From NCBI GenBank assembly GCA_900553695.1, contig USEM01000004.1, positions 1 to 64,000 of the forward strand: 64,000 bases of DNA, given 5' to 3'. Under the pieces are notes generated by a model. The model was not told the DNA's origin. It did not search any database and saw only the letters and a program-made list of their open reading frames with translations. Made by a program: the position numbers and the translations under genes. The DNA is from an uncultured Clostridium sp. (lineage in GTDB: Bacteria; Bacillota; Clostridia; TANB77; CAG-508). This document shows positions 1-8,593 of the stretch, in pieces; position 1 is the stretch's first letter; every line of letters starts with the position of its first letter.

Positions 1-2
1 AT

Positions 3-506
3 ACAAGATATGTTACTAATACTTCAAATCAATTATGTGCAATGGTTACAACACCAAAGGAAATTCTTGAGGGCAAAGGAATAAGAGGGCAAATAGCACT
101 TGGCTTCTCAAAAGAAACATTAGCCCCAGAACTAATTGCAACAGTTTCTAACAAAAATATACATTCCAATAAAGGAATAGACTATGTAGAAAGTAATAAT
201 GAATTTGAAGATTTTTCAGCTTCGTATGATGAATTAACATCAACAGATAAAAAGTTTGGTGATAATACTGAAGTTGTACTATTTAGAAATTCATATGAAA
301 GCTCTTTAAAACCATCATATGTAATGTATATAGGAAACGACAAATTAGACTCAGTAGTAGAAAAAGAAAACTTAAAATTAGTAAAAAAACAAATGAAAGA
401 AGCAAGATTAGATGTTCCACTAGTAATATTTGATAGATTTTCTATTAAAGAAAAAATGAAAGATGATAAATTAGAACAAAAACAAAATGAGGATGAAAGA
501 TTTTAA
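3..506 (+). CDS. 3' part of an unrecognised protein (5' end outside window)
   Basis: The reading frame is open from the first bases of the window, so the gene starts upstream; the first internal ATG is at 42 but has no ribosome binding site and is probably not the start. About 167 C-terminal residues are visible. They are soluble, mixed charged/polar, with a Lys/Glu-rich tail and no membrane segment or metal motif. I do not recognise the family. It ends 26 bases before the flavin-reductase-like gene, so the two could be co-transcribed. Confidence 0.6.
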   Translation, partial: TRYVTNTSNQLCAMVTTPKEILEGKGIRGQIALGFSKETLAPELIATVSNKNIHSNKGIDYVESNNEFEDFSASYDELTSTDKKFGDNTEVVLFRNSYESSLKPSYVMYIGNDKLDSVVEKENLKLVKKQMKEARLDVPLVIFDRFSIKEKMKDDKLEQKQNEDERF

Positions 507-532
507 TTTAATCAAAAGAAAGGATGATTTTT

Positions 533-1474
533 ATGGAAAAGAAAATTGAAGAATTGAATGGTTTTAGAGATTTAAGGATAGTTGATAATTTTTATCAAAC
601 ATCAAGCTTTTTCCCCATGCCAACAACCGAGATAGGAACATTAAGTGAAGATGGACAAACAAATATTGGCTCATATTCACTATGCTTCCCTTACTATATT
701 GCTGGAAAAGATTATTATGCAATGGTGCTTTGTTGCAGAAATAGTTCAAATACTGCCAAAAATATTCTTAGAACAGGAAAGTGTTCAATTAATTTTATAA
801 CAGATAAGAGAAAATATTTCAAAGAAGCGGTTAGATTAGGTTATCCAGGAGAAACTACAGAAGAGAAGATGAAAGATTGTATATTTACCCTAGTTGATGG
901 AAAAAGAGCAAGAGAAAACCCAAATGAAGCATTTCCAAAGATTATAAGCGAGGCATTTCAAGTTTTTGAATGTACATGGGTAAAAGAATTAGATGGAGCA
1001 CAAAATGATACTATTCAAGAAGAATACTTACCACCTTACCATGATTTTAACGGAATAACAAGTAAATTTGGTGCGCACTTTATTTTAAAAATAGACCACA
1101 TTTTAATGAAACCAAAATATTATGATGCAATAATAGATGGTGTAACATCAACATCGTTCCCACAAGTTCCAGTAGACTATGGATATAGAGATAATAAAAA
1201 TTTCTGGTACACAAGATTTAAAAGACCTATATCAGAGCCAATTCCAGCAAGTAAAGGAATTAGCTTAGATACAGTAAAATACGCTGCATCAAGAATAGAT
1301 CCAGATGTTAAATTTACAGATGAAGCATGTGCAAAACTTGTAAAAGTTCCAAGAGTATTTTTAAGCACAGTTCTAAAAGGCTGTGTATCTTGGGCAAAGG
1401 AAAACAATGTTAACTTAATTACAGAAAAAGAAATGGCAATAATACAAGATAAACGTAACAAAGAGAAAAAATAA
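533..1474 (+). CDS. Flavin reductase-like (FMN-binding split barrel) protein
   Basis: A protein of 313 residues. The N-terminal two thirds resemble flavin-reductase-like split-barrel domains that bind FMN (segments MPTTEIGTLSEDG, YYAMVLCCRNSSNTAKNI and CSINFI are typical). The last ~60 residues (from about VKYAASRIDPDVKFTDEA) resemble the small PCP-reductase-like helical domain with the pattern DP-V-FT-EA. The exact substrate is unknown. The start is placed at the ATG at 533, 8 bases after AAAGGA; the ATG at 524 overlaps that site. The sortase follows after 16 bases. Confidence 0.7.
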   Translation: MEKKIEELNGFRDLRIVDNFYQTSSFFPMPTTEIGTLSEDGQTNIGSYSLCFPYYIAGKDYYAMVLCCRNSSNTAKNILRTGKCSINFITDKRKYFKEAVRLGYPGETTEEKMKDCIFTLVDGKRARENPNEAFPKIISEAFQVFECTWVKELDGAQNDTIQEEYLPPYHDFNGITSKFGAHFILKIDHILMKPKYYDAIIDGVTSTSFPQVPVDYGYRDNKNFWYTRFKRPISEPIPASKGISLDTVKYAASRIDPDVKFTDEACAKLVKVPRVFLSTVLKGCVSWAKENNVNLITEKEMAIIQDKRNKEKK

Positions 1475-1490
1475 GTAAGGAGAGCCAAAC

Positions 1491-2249
1491 ATGGGAAAAC
1501 ACAGTAGAAGGGCAAATAAAGGTATAATTATAATAACGATAATAGTCATTTTGGTAATTATTGCTATAACAACTTTTTTATTTAAGAAAAATCAAAAAAG
1601 TATAAATGGTGAAAGCATAATAGAAGGAATTAAAATAGATCAAACAAAAATAACAAGTAAAAAAACCGAAAGAATGCTACAATTAGAAGAACTACAAAAA
1701 GAAAATTCAGACATTATTGGGTATATTGAAATTGCGGGAACAAATATAAGCTATCCTGTTTTGCAAACAACAGATAATGATTTCTATATGAAGAAAAATT
1801 ACAAGAAAGAATATTCAAAAGACGGAGCAATATTCTTAGATAAAGCATATGATTTTAATAAACCAAGTTCAAATTTGTTGATATATGGACATAATAACAG
1901 CAATGACCAGATGTTTTGTGAACTTTTAAAATATGAAGATGAAAATTTTTATAATGAACATCAAACTATAAGGTTTACAACCAATAAGGAAGATGCAGAA
2001 TACGAAATAATAGCAGTATTTAAATCTAGAGTATATTATAAATCAGAAAAAAATGTGTTTAGATATTATTACTTTGTTGATGCAAATAATAAAGAAGAGT
2101 TTGATGAATTTGTTAAATCAAGCAAAAAGGCTTCGCTATATGATACTGGAAAAACTGCAAAATACGGAGACCAATTAATGACATTGTCAACATGTTCATA
2201 TCATACAGAAGATGGTAGGTTTGCGGTTGTAGCAAGAAAAAAGAAGTAG
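1491..2249 (+). CDS. srtB: Class B sortase
   Basis: A 252-residue membrane-anchored transpeptidase that would join surface proteins to peptidoglycan. One N-terminal transmembrane helix (about residues 11-31) is followed by the sortase domain. The catalytic triad is visible: His134 in YGHN, Cys235 in TLSTC, Arg243 in DGRFAVV. The TLSTCSY form and overall length fit class B. It has a good ribosome binding site (AAGGAGA). No obvious LPXTG-type substrate gene lies beside it. A 15-bp AT-rich hairpin with a T-run follows as its probable terminator. Confidence 0.9.
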   Translation: MGKHSRRANKGIIIITIIVILVIIAITTFLFKKNQKSINGESIIEGIKIDQTKITSKKTERMLQLEELQKENSDIIGYIEIAGTNISYPVLQTTDNDFYMKKNYKKEYSKDGAIFLDKAYDFNKPSSNLLIYGHNNSNDQMFCELLKYEDENFYNEHQTIRFTTNKEDAEYEIIAVFKSRVYYKSEKNVFRYYYFVDANNKEEFDEFVKSSKKASLYDTGKTAKYGDQLMTLSTCSYHTEDGRFAVVARKKK

Positions 2250-2343
2250 GCTTAAATGTGATAAATTAACATAAAAATAGTGTTTGCGAATTATGGAAAA
2301 CAAACCAGAAAAAAACTTAAAAATTTTAAAAAAAACTATTGCA

Positions 2344-2388
2344 AAAAAACATATTATGATGTAGTATAATGGCATAATATGTTTTTTG
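2344..2388 (+). terminator. AT-rich terminator-like inverted repeat that also holds the metK -10
   Basis: A perfect 15-bp inverted repeat: AAAAAACATATTATG at 2344-2358 and its complement at 2373-2387, ending in six T. It fits an intrinsic terminator for the sortase gene. Its 14-base spacer contains TATAAT (2365-2370), the likely -10 box of the SAM riboswitch/metK transcript, so the same DNA could end one transcript and start the next. Confidence 0.6.
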
Positions 2389-2397
2389 TTAAAATTA

Positions 2398-2505
2398 TTA
2401 TCAAGAGTGGACGAGAGAACCGGCTCAATGACTCCACAGCAACCTATTTAAATACAAGGTGCTAATACCGGCAAAGCAAATTGCTTTGGCTGATGATTTA
2501 TAAAA
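2398..2505 (+). promoter_or_regulatory. SAM-I (S-box) riboswitch
   Basis: The element has the conserved S-box features: ATCAAGAGTGGACGAGAG at the start, CAGCAACCT, then AAGGTGCTAATACCGGC, and the closing GATGATTT. It lies just upstream of metK and is followed by an intrinsic terminator. That is the classical arrangement in which S-adenosylmethionine binding promotes termination and lowers SAM synthetase expression. Confidence 0.93.
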
Positions 2506-2514
2506 AATCAAATA

Positions 2515-2546
2515 AAAGCTTTTGCTGTATAAGCAGAAGCTTTTTT
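2515..2546 (+). terminator. Riboswitch expression-platform terminator
   Basis: A 12-bp stem (AAAGCTTTTGCT with AGCAGAAGCTTT) and a T-run lie between the SAM aptamer and the metK ribosome binding site. It is presumably the OFF-state terminator of the riboswitch. Confidence 0.85.
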
Positions 2547-2584
2547 GTAGCCTAAAGTATACATATAAGAAAGAAGGAATTAAA

Positions 2585-3700
2585 ATGAAGAAATTTTTTA
2601 CATCAGAAAGTGTAACAGAAGGACATCCAGATAAGCTATGTGATTTTATCTCAGATAGTATATTAGATGCATATTTAGAAAAGGACGAAAACGCAAGAGT
2701 AGCATGCGAAACTGTAGCAAGCAAAGGAGAAATAATTGTAACAGGCGAAATTACTTCAACAGCCGAAAATATTAATATTGAAGAAATTGTTAGAAATGCA
2801 ATAAAGAAAATTGGCTATGATAATGCTAACACAGATATTGATTATAGAACATGCAAAATTCATGTAAATATGTCTAAACAATCTCCAGATATTGCACTAG
2901 GTACAAACGATGAAATAGGAGGAGCTGGAGACCAAGGAATGATGTTTGGTTTTGCATGTGATGAAACAAAAGAATACATGCCACTTCCAATTTCTTTAGC
3001 ACATAAATTAGCAAAAAAACTAACAGAAGTTAGAAAAAATGGAGAAATAAACTATTTAAGACCAGATGGAAAAACTCAAGTGACTGTAGAATATGATGGA
3101 GACAAGCCAGTAAGAATAGATACAATAGTTGTATCTGCTCAACATAATGAAGAAGCTAATTTAGATACTTTAAGAAAGGATATAAAGGAGAAAGTTATAG
3201 ACTTAGTTGTACCACAAAATATGTTAGATGAAAATACAAAATATTATATAAACCCAACAGGAAGGTTCGCAATAGGTGGTCCTCTTGGGGACAGCGGTTT
3301 AACTGGAAGAAAGATAATTGTAGATACTTATGGAGGTTATAGCAGACATGGTGGAGGAGCTTTTTCAGGTAAAGATGCTACAAAAGTTGATAGGTCAGCA
3401 TCATATATGGCACGTTTTATTGCAAAAAACATTGTTGCAAATGGATATGCAAAAAAATGTGAAATACAACTTTCCTATGCAATAGGAATAGCAAAACCAA
3501 TTTCAATATATGTAGATACATTTGGAACAGCAACAATACCAGAAGAAGAAATTGTAGAAAAAATAAAGAGCAATTTTGATTTAACACCAAAAGGAATAAT
3601 AAAATATCTAGACCTTAAAAAGCCTATTTATAAAGAAACAACAAACTATGGACACTTTGGAAAAGAAAACTTAGCATGGGAGAAAATAATAAAACTATAA
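2585..3700 (+). CDS. metK: S-adenosylmethionine synthetase
   Basis: MetK makes S-adenosylmethionine from methionine and ATP. The 371-residue protein begins MKKFFTSESVTEGHPDKLCD, the family's conserved N-terminus with the ATP-contact His in GHPDK. It carries GGAGDQG at about residue 112 and GGGAFSGKD at about 256. The start is the ATG at 2585 after AGAAGGA; an upstream in-frame extension would overlap the terminator. It is slightly shorter than the usual 380-400 residues but all motifs are present. It is controlled by the SAM-I riboswitch immediately upstream. Confidence 0.97.
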   Translation: MKKFFTSESVTEGHPDKLCDFISDSILDAYLEKDENARVACETVASKGEIIVTGEITSTAENINIEEIVRNAIKKIGYDNANTDIDYRTCKIHVNMSKQSPDIALGTNDEIGGAGDQGMMFGFACDETKEYMPLPISLAHKLAKKLTEVRKNGEINYLRPDGKTQVTVEYDGDKPVRIDTIVVSAQHNEEANLDTLRKDIKEKVIDLVVPQNMLDENTKYYINPTGRFAIGGPLGDSGLTGRKIIVDTYGGYSRHGGGAFSGKDATKVDRSASYMARFIAKNIVANGYAKKCEIQLSYAIGIAKPISIYVDTFGTATIPEEEIVEKIKSNFDLTPKGIIKYLDLKKPIYKETTNYGHFGKENLAWEKIIKL

Positions 3701-3724
3701 TTACAAAAAAGCATAAAAAACTAC

Positions 3725-3754
3725 TTGACAGGAAAATACAAAATGATATATATT
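3725..3754 (+). promoter_or_regulatory. Promoter of the pilin/FGE gene
   Basis: TTGACA at 3725-3730 and TATATT at 3749-3754 with 18 bases between; a perfect -35 box for the vegetative sigma factor. Confidence 0.6.
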
Positions 3755-3881
3755 AATGTTGCAAATTATTCTAAGAAAATCAAAGAACATTGAAAAGTAA
3801 ATAAAATAATTTGCAAAAAAATAAAGCAAAATAACAACAATGGAAAAAAACAAAAAACATAAGAAGGAGGAAAATAAGAAA

Positions 3882-5178
3882 ATGCAAAATAGAAACGAAG
3901 GTATAACGCTAGTTGCGTTAATAATAACAATAGTAGTAATGCTAATACTAGTAGCAGTGAGTGTGAATGTAGTAATAAAAAGTAACTTAATAGGAACAGC
4001 CGAAAAGACAGTGGACAAATATAATAAAGTGGCAGAAGAAGAAGGTAACAGTGGAGTAATTGAAATTGATGGAAAAAAATATAATTCAATAGAAGAATAT
4101 ATGGCAGGAAAAGAAAAATTACCAGATATAAAAGCAGGAGAAAGAGCAACAGAAAACTCAAATTATAAAGGAACAGTAATTCCAAAAGGATTCACAGTTT
4201 CAGGCATATCAACAGAGCAAAGTGTAGATAATGGATTGGTAATATATGATATACCAGAAGGAACAACACCAGATTGGACAAATCCAGATAGTGTAAAAAC
4301 AAAATATAACCAATTTGTATGGATACCAGTAGAAGTAAAATCAACAGATACTGAAAACAGTATAGCAAGCTTTTATAGGTCAGAATGGACTGCAAATGCA
4401 TCAACAGGAGGAGATAGGACAGCAGGTTTAAGTACAAATTATACAGAACCAGATTCAACTAATGATACAGCAGATAAAACAGGAATAGCAGATCAAATAA
4501 CAGAACTAACAAAAAGTATATATAAATATGGAGGCTTTTATATAGGCAGATATGAAGCAGGAACTGCAACACCAAGAACAAGTGGTTCATCCCAAACAGC
4601 AGAATTTGTAGTACAGCAAGATAAATACCCATATATTTATATAACATGGGGAAAAAGCATGTCTGATGTAAGTGAAGGAGCAGTTTATTTGTGTAATAAT
4701 TTGTATAGCAAAACGAATGCAAATTATGGAGCAACAAGTATGCTATGTAGTGGAGTTAGTTGGGACAGTATGCTAGACTTCATAAAAGACTCAAGCCATA
4801 GTGTAACAGATAGTGCAACTTGGGGGAATTATTATAATTCAGAAACATATAAAGTATATAGAGGAAGTTTATATAGTAATTCAGGATGGAGTACAGCTAA
4901 TACAACGACTGGTACAGAAGTAACAAAAAATAGCAGTGTTTTACTAACCACAGGAGCAACAGAAAGAAACAGTTCCAAAAATATATATGATGTAGCAGGA
5001 AATTGTTGGGAAAGGACAACAGAGTCTGATTCTTCAAGATATCGAGTCGACAGGGGCCGGCAATTACAGCCTCGATGGTTCTAACTATTATCCAGCGAGT
5101 AATCGCTTCAACAACGGCAGTCCGGCCATCTGCAACAACATCACAGGATTTCGTCCAGCACTTTATGTAAAATTGTAA
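3882..5178 (+). CDS. Pilin-like protein with FGE/C-lectin domain and putative DGR variable region; +1 frameshift at CGG
   Basis: The product is 431 residues if a +1 shift at 5058 is allowed. The start at 3882 follows AAGGAGG and gives a short prepilin leader, MQNRNEG, then the type IV pilin helix ITLVALIITIVVMLILVAV. The C-terminal ~200 residues resemble the formylglycine-generating-enzyme/C-lectin fold (WIPVEV, YDVAGNCWE, RGGNYS, GFRPALY). In the starting frame the protein ends soon after DRG. Skipping one C of the CGG codon at 5058-5060 restores RGGNYS and runs to GFRPALYVKL at 5178. The final ~120 bases are much GC-richer and rich in AAC/AAT-derived codons, as in diversity-generating-retroelement targets. 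It is probably exported and surface-displayed; a prepilin peptidase is encoded at 19443. No reverse transcriptase or template repeat is in the window. Confidence 0.75.
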
Positions 5179-5211
5179 ACTTGAATGCCATATATTGATT
5201 AAATACTTATT

Positions 5212-5235
5212 GCGCCACAGTAGTGGCGCTTTTTT
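5212..5235 (+). terminator. Terminator of the pilin/FGE gene
   Basis: Perfect 7-bp GC stem GCGCCAC/GTGGCGC with a 4-base loop and six T, 33 bases after the +1-frame stop codon. Its position supports the +1-frame stop as the real gene end. Confidence 0.9.
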
Positions 5236-5308
5236 CATACTTAACTACGTATGTTATTAAGCAAGTCTGAATAGTAATCTATAATTTGCGTTTTTTGCCA
5301 ATTTTTTC

Positions 5309-5337
5309 TTGACATTCCTAGCAAACTATGGTAAAAT
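5309..5337 (+). promoter_or_regulatory. Promoter of rplU-rpmA
   Basis: TTGACA (5309-5314), 17-base spacer, TAAAAT (5332-5337). Confidence 0.8.
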
Positions 5338-5349
5338 ATTTATTCGTAA

Positions 5350-5406
5350 GCCGCTTGAGTTAGGTTTTTAAAGCTTTATATAGCTACCTAAATATAAACT
5401 TAGCGA
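5350..5406 (+). promoter_or_regulatory. Candidate L21 leader (ribosomal protein autoregulatory RNA)
   Basis: The 5' untranslated region of rplU can fold: CGCTTGAGTT pairs with AACTTAGCG and an inner TAGGT pairs with ACCTA. Position and shape fit the L21 leader family of Firmicutes, where the ribosomal protein represses its own operon. The assignment is from structure and position, not from an alignment. Confidence 0.5.
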
Positions 5407-5439
5407 GTATTTAAAAGAAAGAAGAGGTGCTTTTCGATA

Positions 5440-5874
5440 ATGTATGCAATAATCGAAGCTTGTGGAAAGCAATACAAAGTAGTAGAAGGAGATGTAGTAT
5501 TCTTTGAAAAATTAGATACAGAAGCTGGTAAAAAAGTTACTTTTGATAATGTTATATTAGTATCTGATGAAAAGGGAGTACAAGTAGGAAATCCTTACGT
5601 AAAAGGTGTGAAAGTTGAAGGAAAAGTAGTAGCACATGGTAAAGGAAAGAAAATTATAGTTTTCAAAATGAAAGCTAAAAAGAATGAAAGAAAGAAACAA
5701 GGACATAGACAACCTTATACTAAAGTTGAAATTACAGCTATAAAAACACCTGCTGCAAAAACTGAAAAAACAGCAGAAAAAGTAGAAAAAGCTGAAGCAA
5801 CTGAAAAGAAAACAACAACAGCAAAAAAAACTACAACAACTAAAACAGCTACAAAAAAAGCTGAAACAAAATAA
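5440..5874 (+). CDS. rplU: 50S ribosomal protein L21
   Basis: The first ~103 residues are typical L21: MYAIIEACGKQYKVVEGD at the start and FKMKAKKNERKKQGHRQPYT in the rRNA-binding region. A ~40-residue Ala/Lys/Thr/Glu tail follows that most L21 proteins lack; it is low-complexity and presumably disordered. First gene of an rplU-rpmA pair, 45 bases ahead of rpmA. The ysxB/prp gene normally found between them in Firmicutes is absent. Confidence 0.97.
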   Translation: MYAIIEACGKQYKVVEGDVVFFEKLDTEAGKKVTFDNVILVSDEKGVQVGNPYVKGVKVEGKVVAHGKGKKIIVFKMKAKKNERKKQGHRQPYTKVEITAIKTPAAKTEKTAEKVEKAEATEKKTTTAKKTTTTKTATKKAETK

Positions 5875-5919
5875 TTTATAGGGTTGAATTTAATTTTAAA
5901 GTAAGGGAGTTGAATAGAA

Positions 5920-6183
5920 ATGGCACATAAAAAAGGTCAAGGTAGTGTTAAAAACGGTCGTGACAGTGAGTCAAAACGTTTAGGTATAAAAAGAGCTGAT
6001 GGACAATTCGTTCTAGCTGGTAATATATTAGTAAGACAAAGAGGAACAAAAATTTATCCAGGTACTAATGTAGATATCGGTAGTGATGATACATTATTTG
6101 CCACAGCAGATGGAACTGTTAAGTTCGAAAGAAAAGGTAAAGACAAAAAACAAGTAAGTGTTTACCCAGTAGAATCTAAATAA
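5920..6183 (+). CDS. rpmA: 50S ribosomal protein L27
   Basis: An 87-residue L27 beginning MAHKKGQGSVKNGRDSESKR, with the usual GNILVRQRGTK core. The N-terminus starts directly at the mature sequence: an in-frame stop (TGA at 5911) lies nine bases upstream of the ATG. The short cleavable extension common in Firmicutes L27 is therefore absent, matching the missing Prp protease gene between rplU and rpmA. Confidence 0.97.
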   Translation: MAHKKGQGSVKNGRDSESKRLGIKRADGQFVLAGNILVRQRGTKIYPGTNVDIGSDDTLFATADGTVKFERKGKDKKQVSVYPVESK

Positions 6184-6191
6184 GGTAGCTT

Positions 6192-6231
6192 AAAGTCATC
6201 AATTTTGAACTTTCAATTTTGATGGCTTTTA
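6192..6231 (+). terminator. Terminator after rpmA
   Basis: An 11-bp stem, AAAGTCATCAA paired with TTGATGGCTTT, with T-rich 3' side, between rpmA and trpS. Confidence 0.75.
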
Positions 6232-6268
6232 TTGCTTATTTTAATAATAAAGAAAGGAAATGATAAGT

Positions 6269-7258
6269 ATGAGCAAGAAAATAATTTTAAGTGGAATTCA
6301 ATCAACAGGAAAATTAACTTTAGGTAACTATTTAGGAGCAATTAATAATTGGGTTCAAATGCAAGAAGAATACGATTGCTATTATATGATAGCTAATCTT
6401 CATTCATTAACAATTAGAAATGACCCAGAAACTTTAAGAAACAATACTTTAAAGGTTCTAGCTATGTATGTTGCAGCAGGACTAGATCCAGAAAAAAATA
6501 CAATTTTTATACAATCACAAGTAAAGGAACATGCTGAACTTGGTTGGATACTAGATTGCTATACTTACATGGGAGAACTTTCAAGAATGACACAATTTAA
6601 GGATAAAGCTGCAAAACATGCAGATAATATAAATGCAGGACTATTTACATATCCAGCACTTATGGCTGCAGATATATTGCTATATCAAGCAAACCTAGTT
6701 CCTGTTGGTCAAGATCAACAACAACATCTTGAAATTACAAGAGATATAGCTGAAAGATTTAATAAACTTTATGGAAAAACATTTACTATTCCAGAAGGTT
6801 ATTATGGAAAAGCAAGTGCAAAGATAATGGGACTTCAAGACCCAACAGCTAAAATGAGCAAAAGTGCAACAAATCCAAACGACGTTATCCTTTTGGAAGA
6901 TGAACCAGATGTAATTATAAAGAAATTCAAAAAAGCTGTAACAGACTCTGAAAACAAAGTAAGGTTTGATCCAGAAAATAAGCCAGGAGTAAGTAATTTG
7001 ATGCAAATTTATAGCTCTATTACAGGTTTAAAAATGGAAGAAATAGAGAAAGAATTTGAAAATTCTGGCTATGGAGATTTTAAAACAAAAGTTGCAGAAA
7101 CAGTTGTAGCTAAGTTAGAGCCAATTCAAAAAAAATATAAAGAACTATTAGAAAATAAAGAATATTTAGAGAAAATATATACAGAAGGAGCAAACAGAGC
7201 TCGTAAATTAGCATCTAAAACATTAGATGAAGTTAAAGAAAGGATAGGAATACTATAA
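6269..7258 (+). CDS. trpS: Tryptophanyl-tRNA synthetase
   Basis: Class I aminoacyl-tRNA synthetase charging tRNA-Trp; 329 residues, the usual length. The signature regions are GIQSTGKLTLGNYLGA near the N-terminus (the HIGH-like element) and AKMSKS at about residue 195. The ATG at 6269 is preferred to the one at 6260, which abuts the GAAAGG site. No T-box is visible upstream. The stop overlaps the obg start by one base (TAATG), so the two are translationally coupled. Confidence 0.97.
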   Translation: MSKKIILSGIQSTGKLTLGNYLGAINNWVQMQEEYDCYYMIANLHSLTIRNDPETLRNNTLKVLAMYVAAGLDPEKNTIFIQSQVKEHAELGWILDCYTYMGELSRMTQFKDKAAKHADNINAGLFTYPALMAADILLYQANLVPVGQDQQQHLEITRDIAERFNKLYGKTFTIPEGYYGKASAKIMGLQDPTAKMSKSATNPNDVILLEDEPDVIIKKFKKAVTDSENKVRFDPENKPGVSNLMQIYSSITGLKMEEIEKEFENSGYGDFKTKVAETVVAKLEPIQKKYKELLENKEYLEKIYTEGANRARKLASKTLDEVKERIGIL

Positions 7259-8532
7259 TGCTAGTAGATTACACAAAAATATATGTAAAATCTGGCGATG
7301 GTGGAAATGGTGCAATAACATTTAGACGTGAAAAATATGTTGCAGCAGGCGGACCAGATGGCGGTGACGGAGGAAAAGGTGGAGACGTTTACTTTGTTGT
7401 TGACCCAGATTCAAATACATTAATAAATTTCAGATATAATAAAAAGTACAAAGCACAAAATGGCGAAAATGGTAGTGGCAATAATTGTTATGGAAAAAAA
7501 GGCGAAGATTTATATATAAAAGTTCCTTTAGGAACAGTTATAAAAGATAGCCAAACAGGTAAAGTTATTGCAGACCTTTCAACTCCGGGGCAAAAAGAAT
7601 TAGTAATGCCAGGTGGTAGAGGGGGAAAGGGAAATTCTCATTTTGCAACAGCTACAAGGCAAGCTCCTCACTTTGCACAAGGTGGAGAAAAAGGAATAGA
7701 AAAAGAGCTTATATTAGAACTTAAACTTCTTGCTGATGTTGGGCTAGTTGGCTTCCCAAACGTAGGAAAATCAACAATACTTTCAATGGTAACATCTGCT
7801 AGACCTAAAATTGCAGATTACCATTTTACAACACTAGAGCCAAACTTGGGAGTTGTTAAAACAGAATATGGAGATAGCTTTGTAATTGCTGATATTCCAG
7901 GAATAATTGAAGGAGCAAGTTCAGGAGTAGGGCTAGGACTACAATTCCTACGCCATATTGAAAGAACAAGATTATTGCTACATGTAATAGATGTATCAGG
8001 TTCAGAAGGCAGAAACCCAGTGGAAGACTTTAAAACTATAAACAAAGAACTAAAAAAATACAGCGAAAAATTAGCTTCAAGAAAGCAAATAATTGTGGCA
8101 AATAAAGTTGATGCAATGCAAGATGAAACTTTATACAATGAACTACAAAAAATGGCTAAAAAAGAAAATATAGAGATTTTCAAGGTATCTGCAGCAACAG
8201 GTGAAGGACTAAAAAACTTGTTTAAACACGTTGCAGAAGAACTTAAAAAGTTGCCAAAAGAAGACATTGTTGAGGCAGACAAAAAAGTTGTATATACATT
8301 AAAAGAAGAAAAACAAGGCTTTGAAATTAAAAAGGAAAATGGCGAATTTAGAGTATTTGGACCTGATGTTGATAGATTAATGGCAAGAGTAAACTTAGCC
8401 GATAATGAATCTATGTATTACTTCCAAAAAATGCTTGCAAATTTGGGCATAAATGATGCACTTAAAAATGCAGGAGTTCAAGATGGAGATACTGTAAGAT
8501 TTAACGATTGGGAATTTGATTGGTATAATTAA
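7258..8532 (+). CDS. obg: GTPase Obg
   Basis: A 424-residue ribosome-associated GTPase involved in 50S assembly. It has the N-terminal glycine-rich Obg fold (residues ~1-158, many Gly repeats such as GGPDGGDGGKGG), then the G domain with GFPNVGKST at about residue 165, DIPGIIEGAS and NKVD. A C-terminal OCT domain ends in DGDTVRFNDWEFDWYN. It overlaps the trpS stop by one base. Confidence 0.97.
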   Translation: MLVDYTKIYVKSGDGGNGAITFRREKYVAAGGPDGGDGGKGGDVYFVVDPDSNTLINFRYNKKYKAQNGENGSGNNCYGKKGEDLYIKVPLGTVIKDSQTGKVIADLSTPGQKELVMPGGRGGKGNSHFATATRQAPHFAQGGEKGIEKELILELKLLADVGLVGFPNVGKSTILSMVTSARPKIADYHFTTLEPNLGVVKTEYGDSFVIADIPGIIEGASSGVGLGLQFLRHIERTRLLLHVIDVSGSEGRNPVEDFKTINKELKKYSEKLASRKQIIVANKVDAMQDETLYNELQKMAKKENIEIFKVSAATGEGLKNLFKHVAEELKKLPKEDIVEADKKVVYTLKEEKQGFEIKKENGEFRVFGPDVDRLMARVNLADNESMYYFQKMLANLGINDALKNAGVQDGDTVRFNDWEFDWYN

Positions 8533-8552
8533 AAATGGTGTCAAAAAAATAG

Positions 8553-8593
8553 AAGTATTCATACTATATAGTGGAGGTATAGTATGAATACTT
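8553..8593 (+). repeat. 16-bp perfect inverted repeat enclosing the ribosome binding site
   Basis: AAGTATTCATACTATA at 8553-8568 and its exact complement at 8578-8593 are separated by nine bases that contain GTGGAGG, the ribosome binding site. The ATG at 8584 of the next gene lies inside the 3' arm. In RNA this would put the Shine-Dalgarno sequence in the loop and the start codon in the stem. Confidence 0.85.

Noticed and set aside
3840..3881. ATG at 3840 as start of the pilin gene
   Set aside because: No ribosome binding site before it; the extra 14 residues would spoil the short prepilin leader that the start at 3882 gives.
5040..5178. DGR reverse transcriptase or template repeat inside the window
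   Set aside because: No protein with reverse-transcriptase motifs and no second copy of the variable-looking segment was found in either strand.
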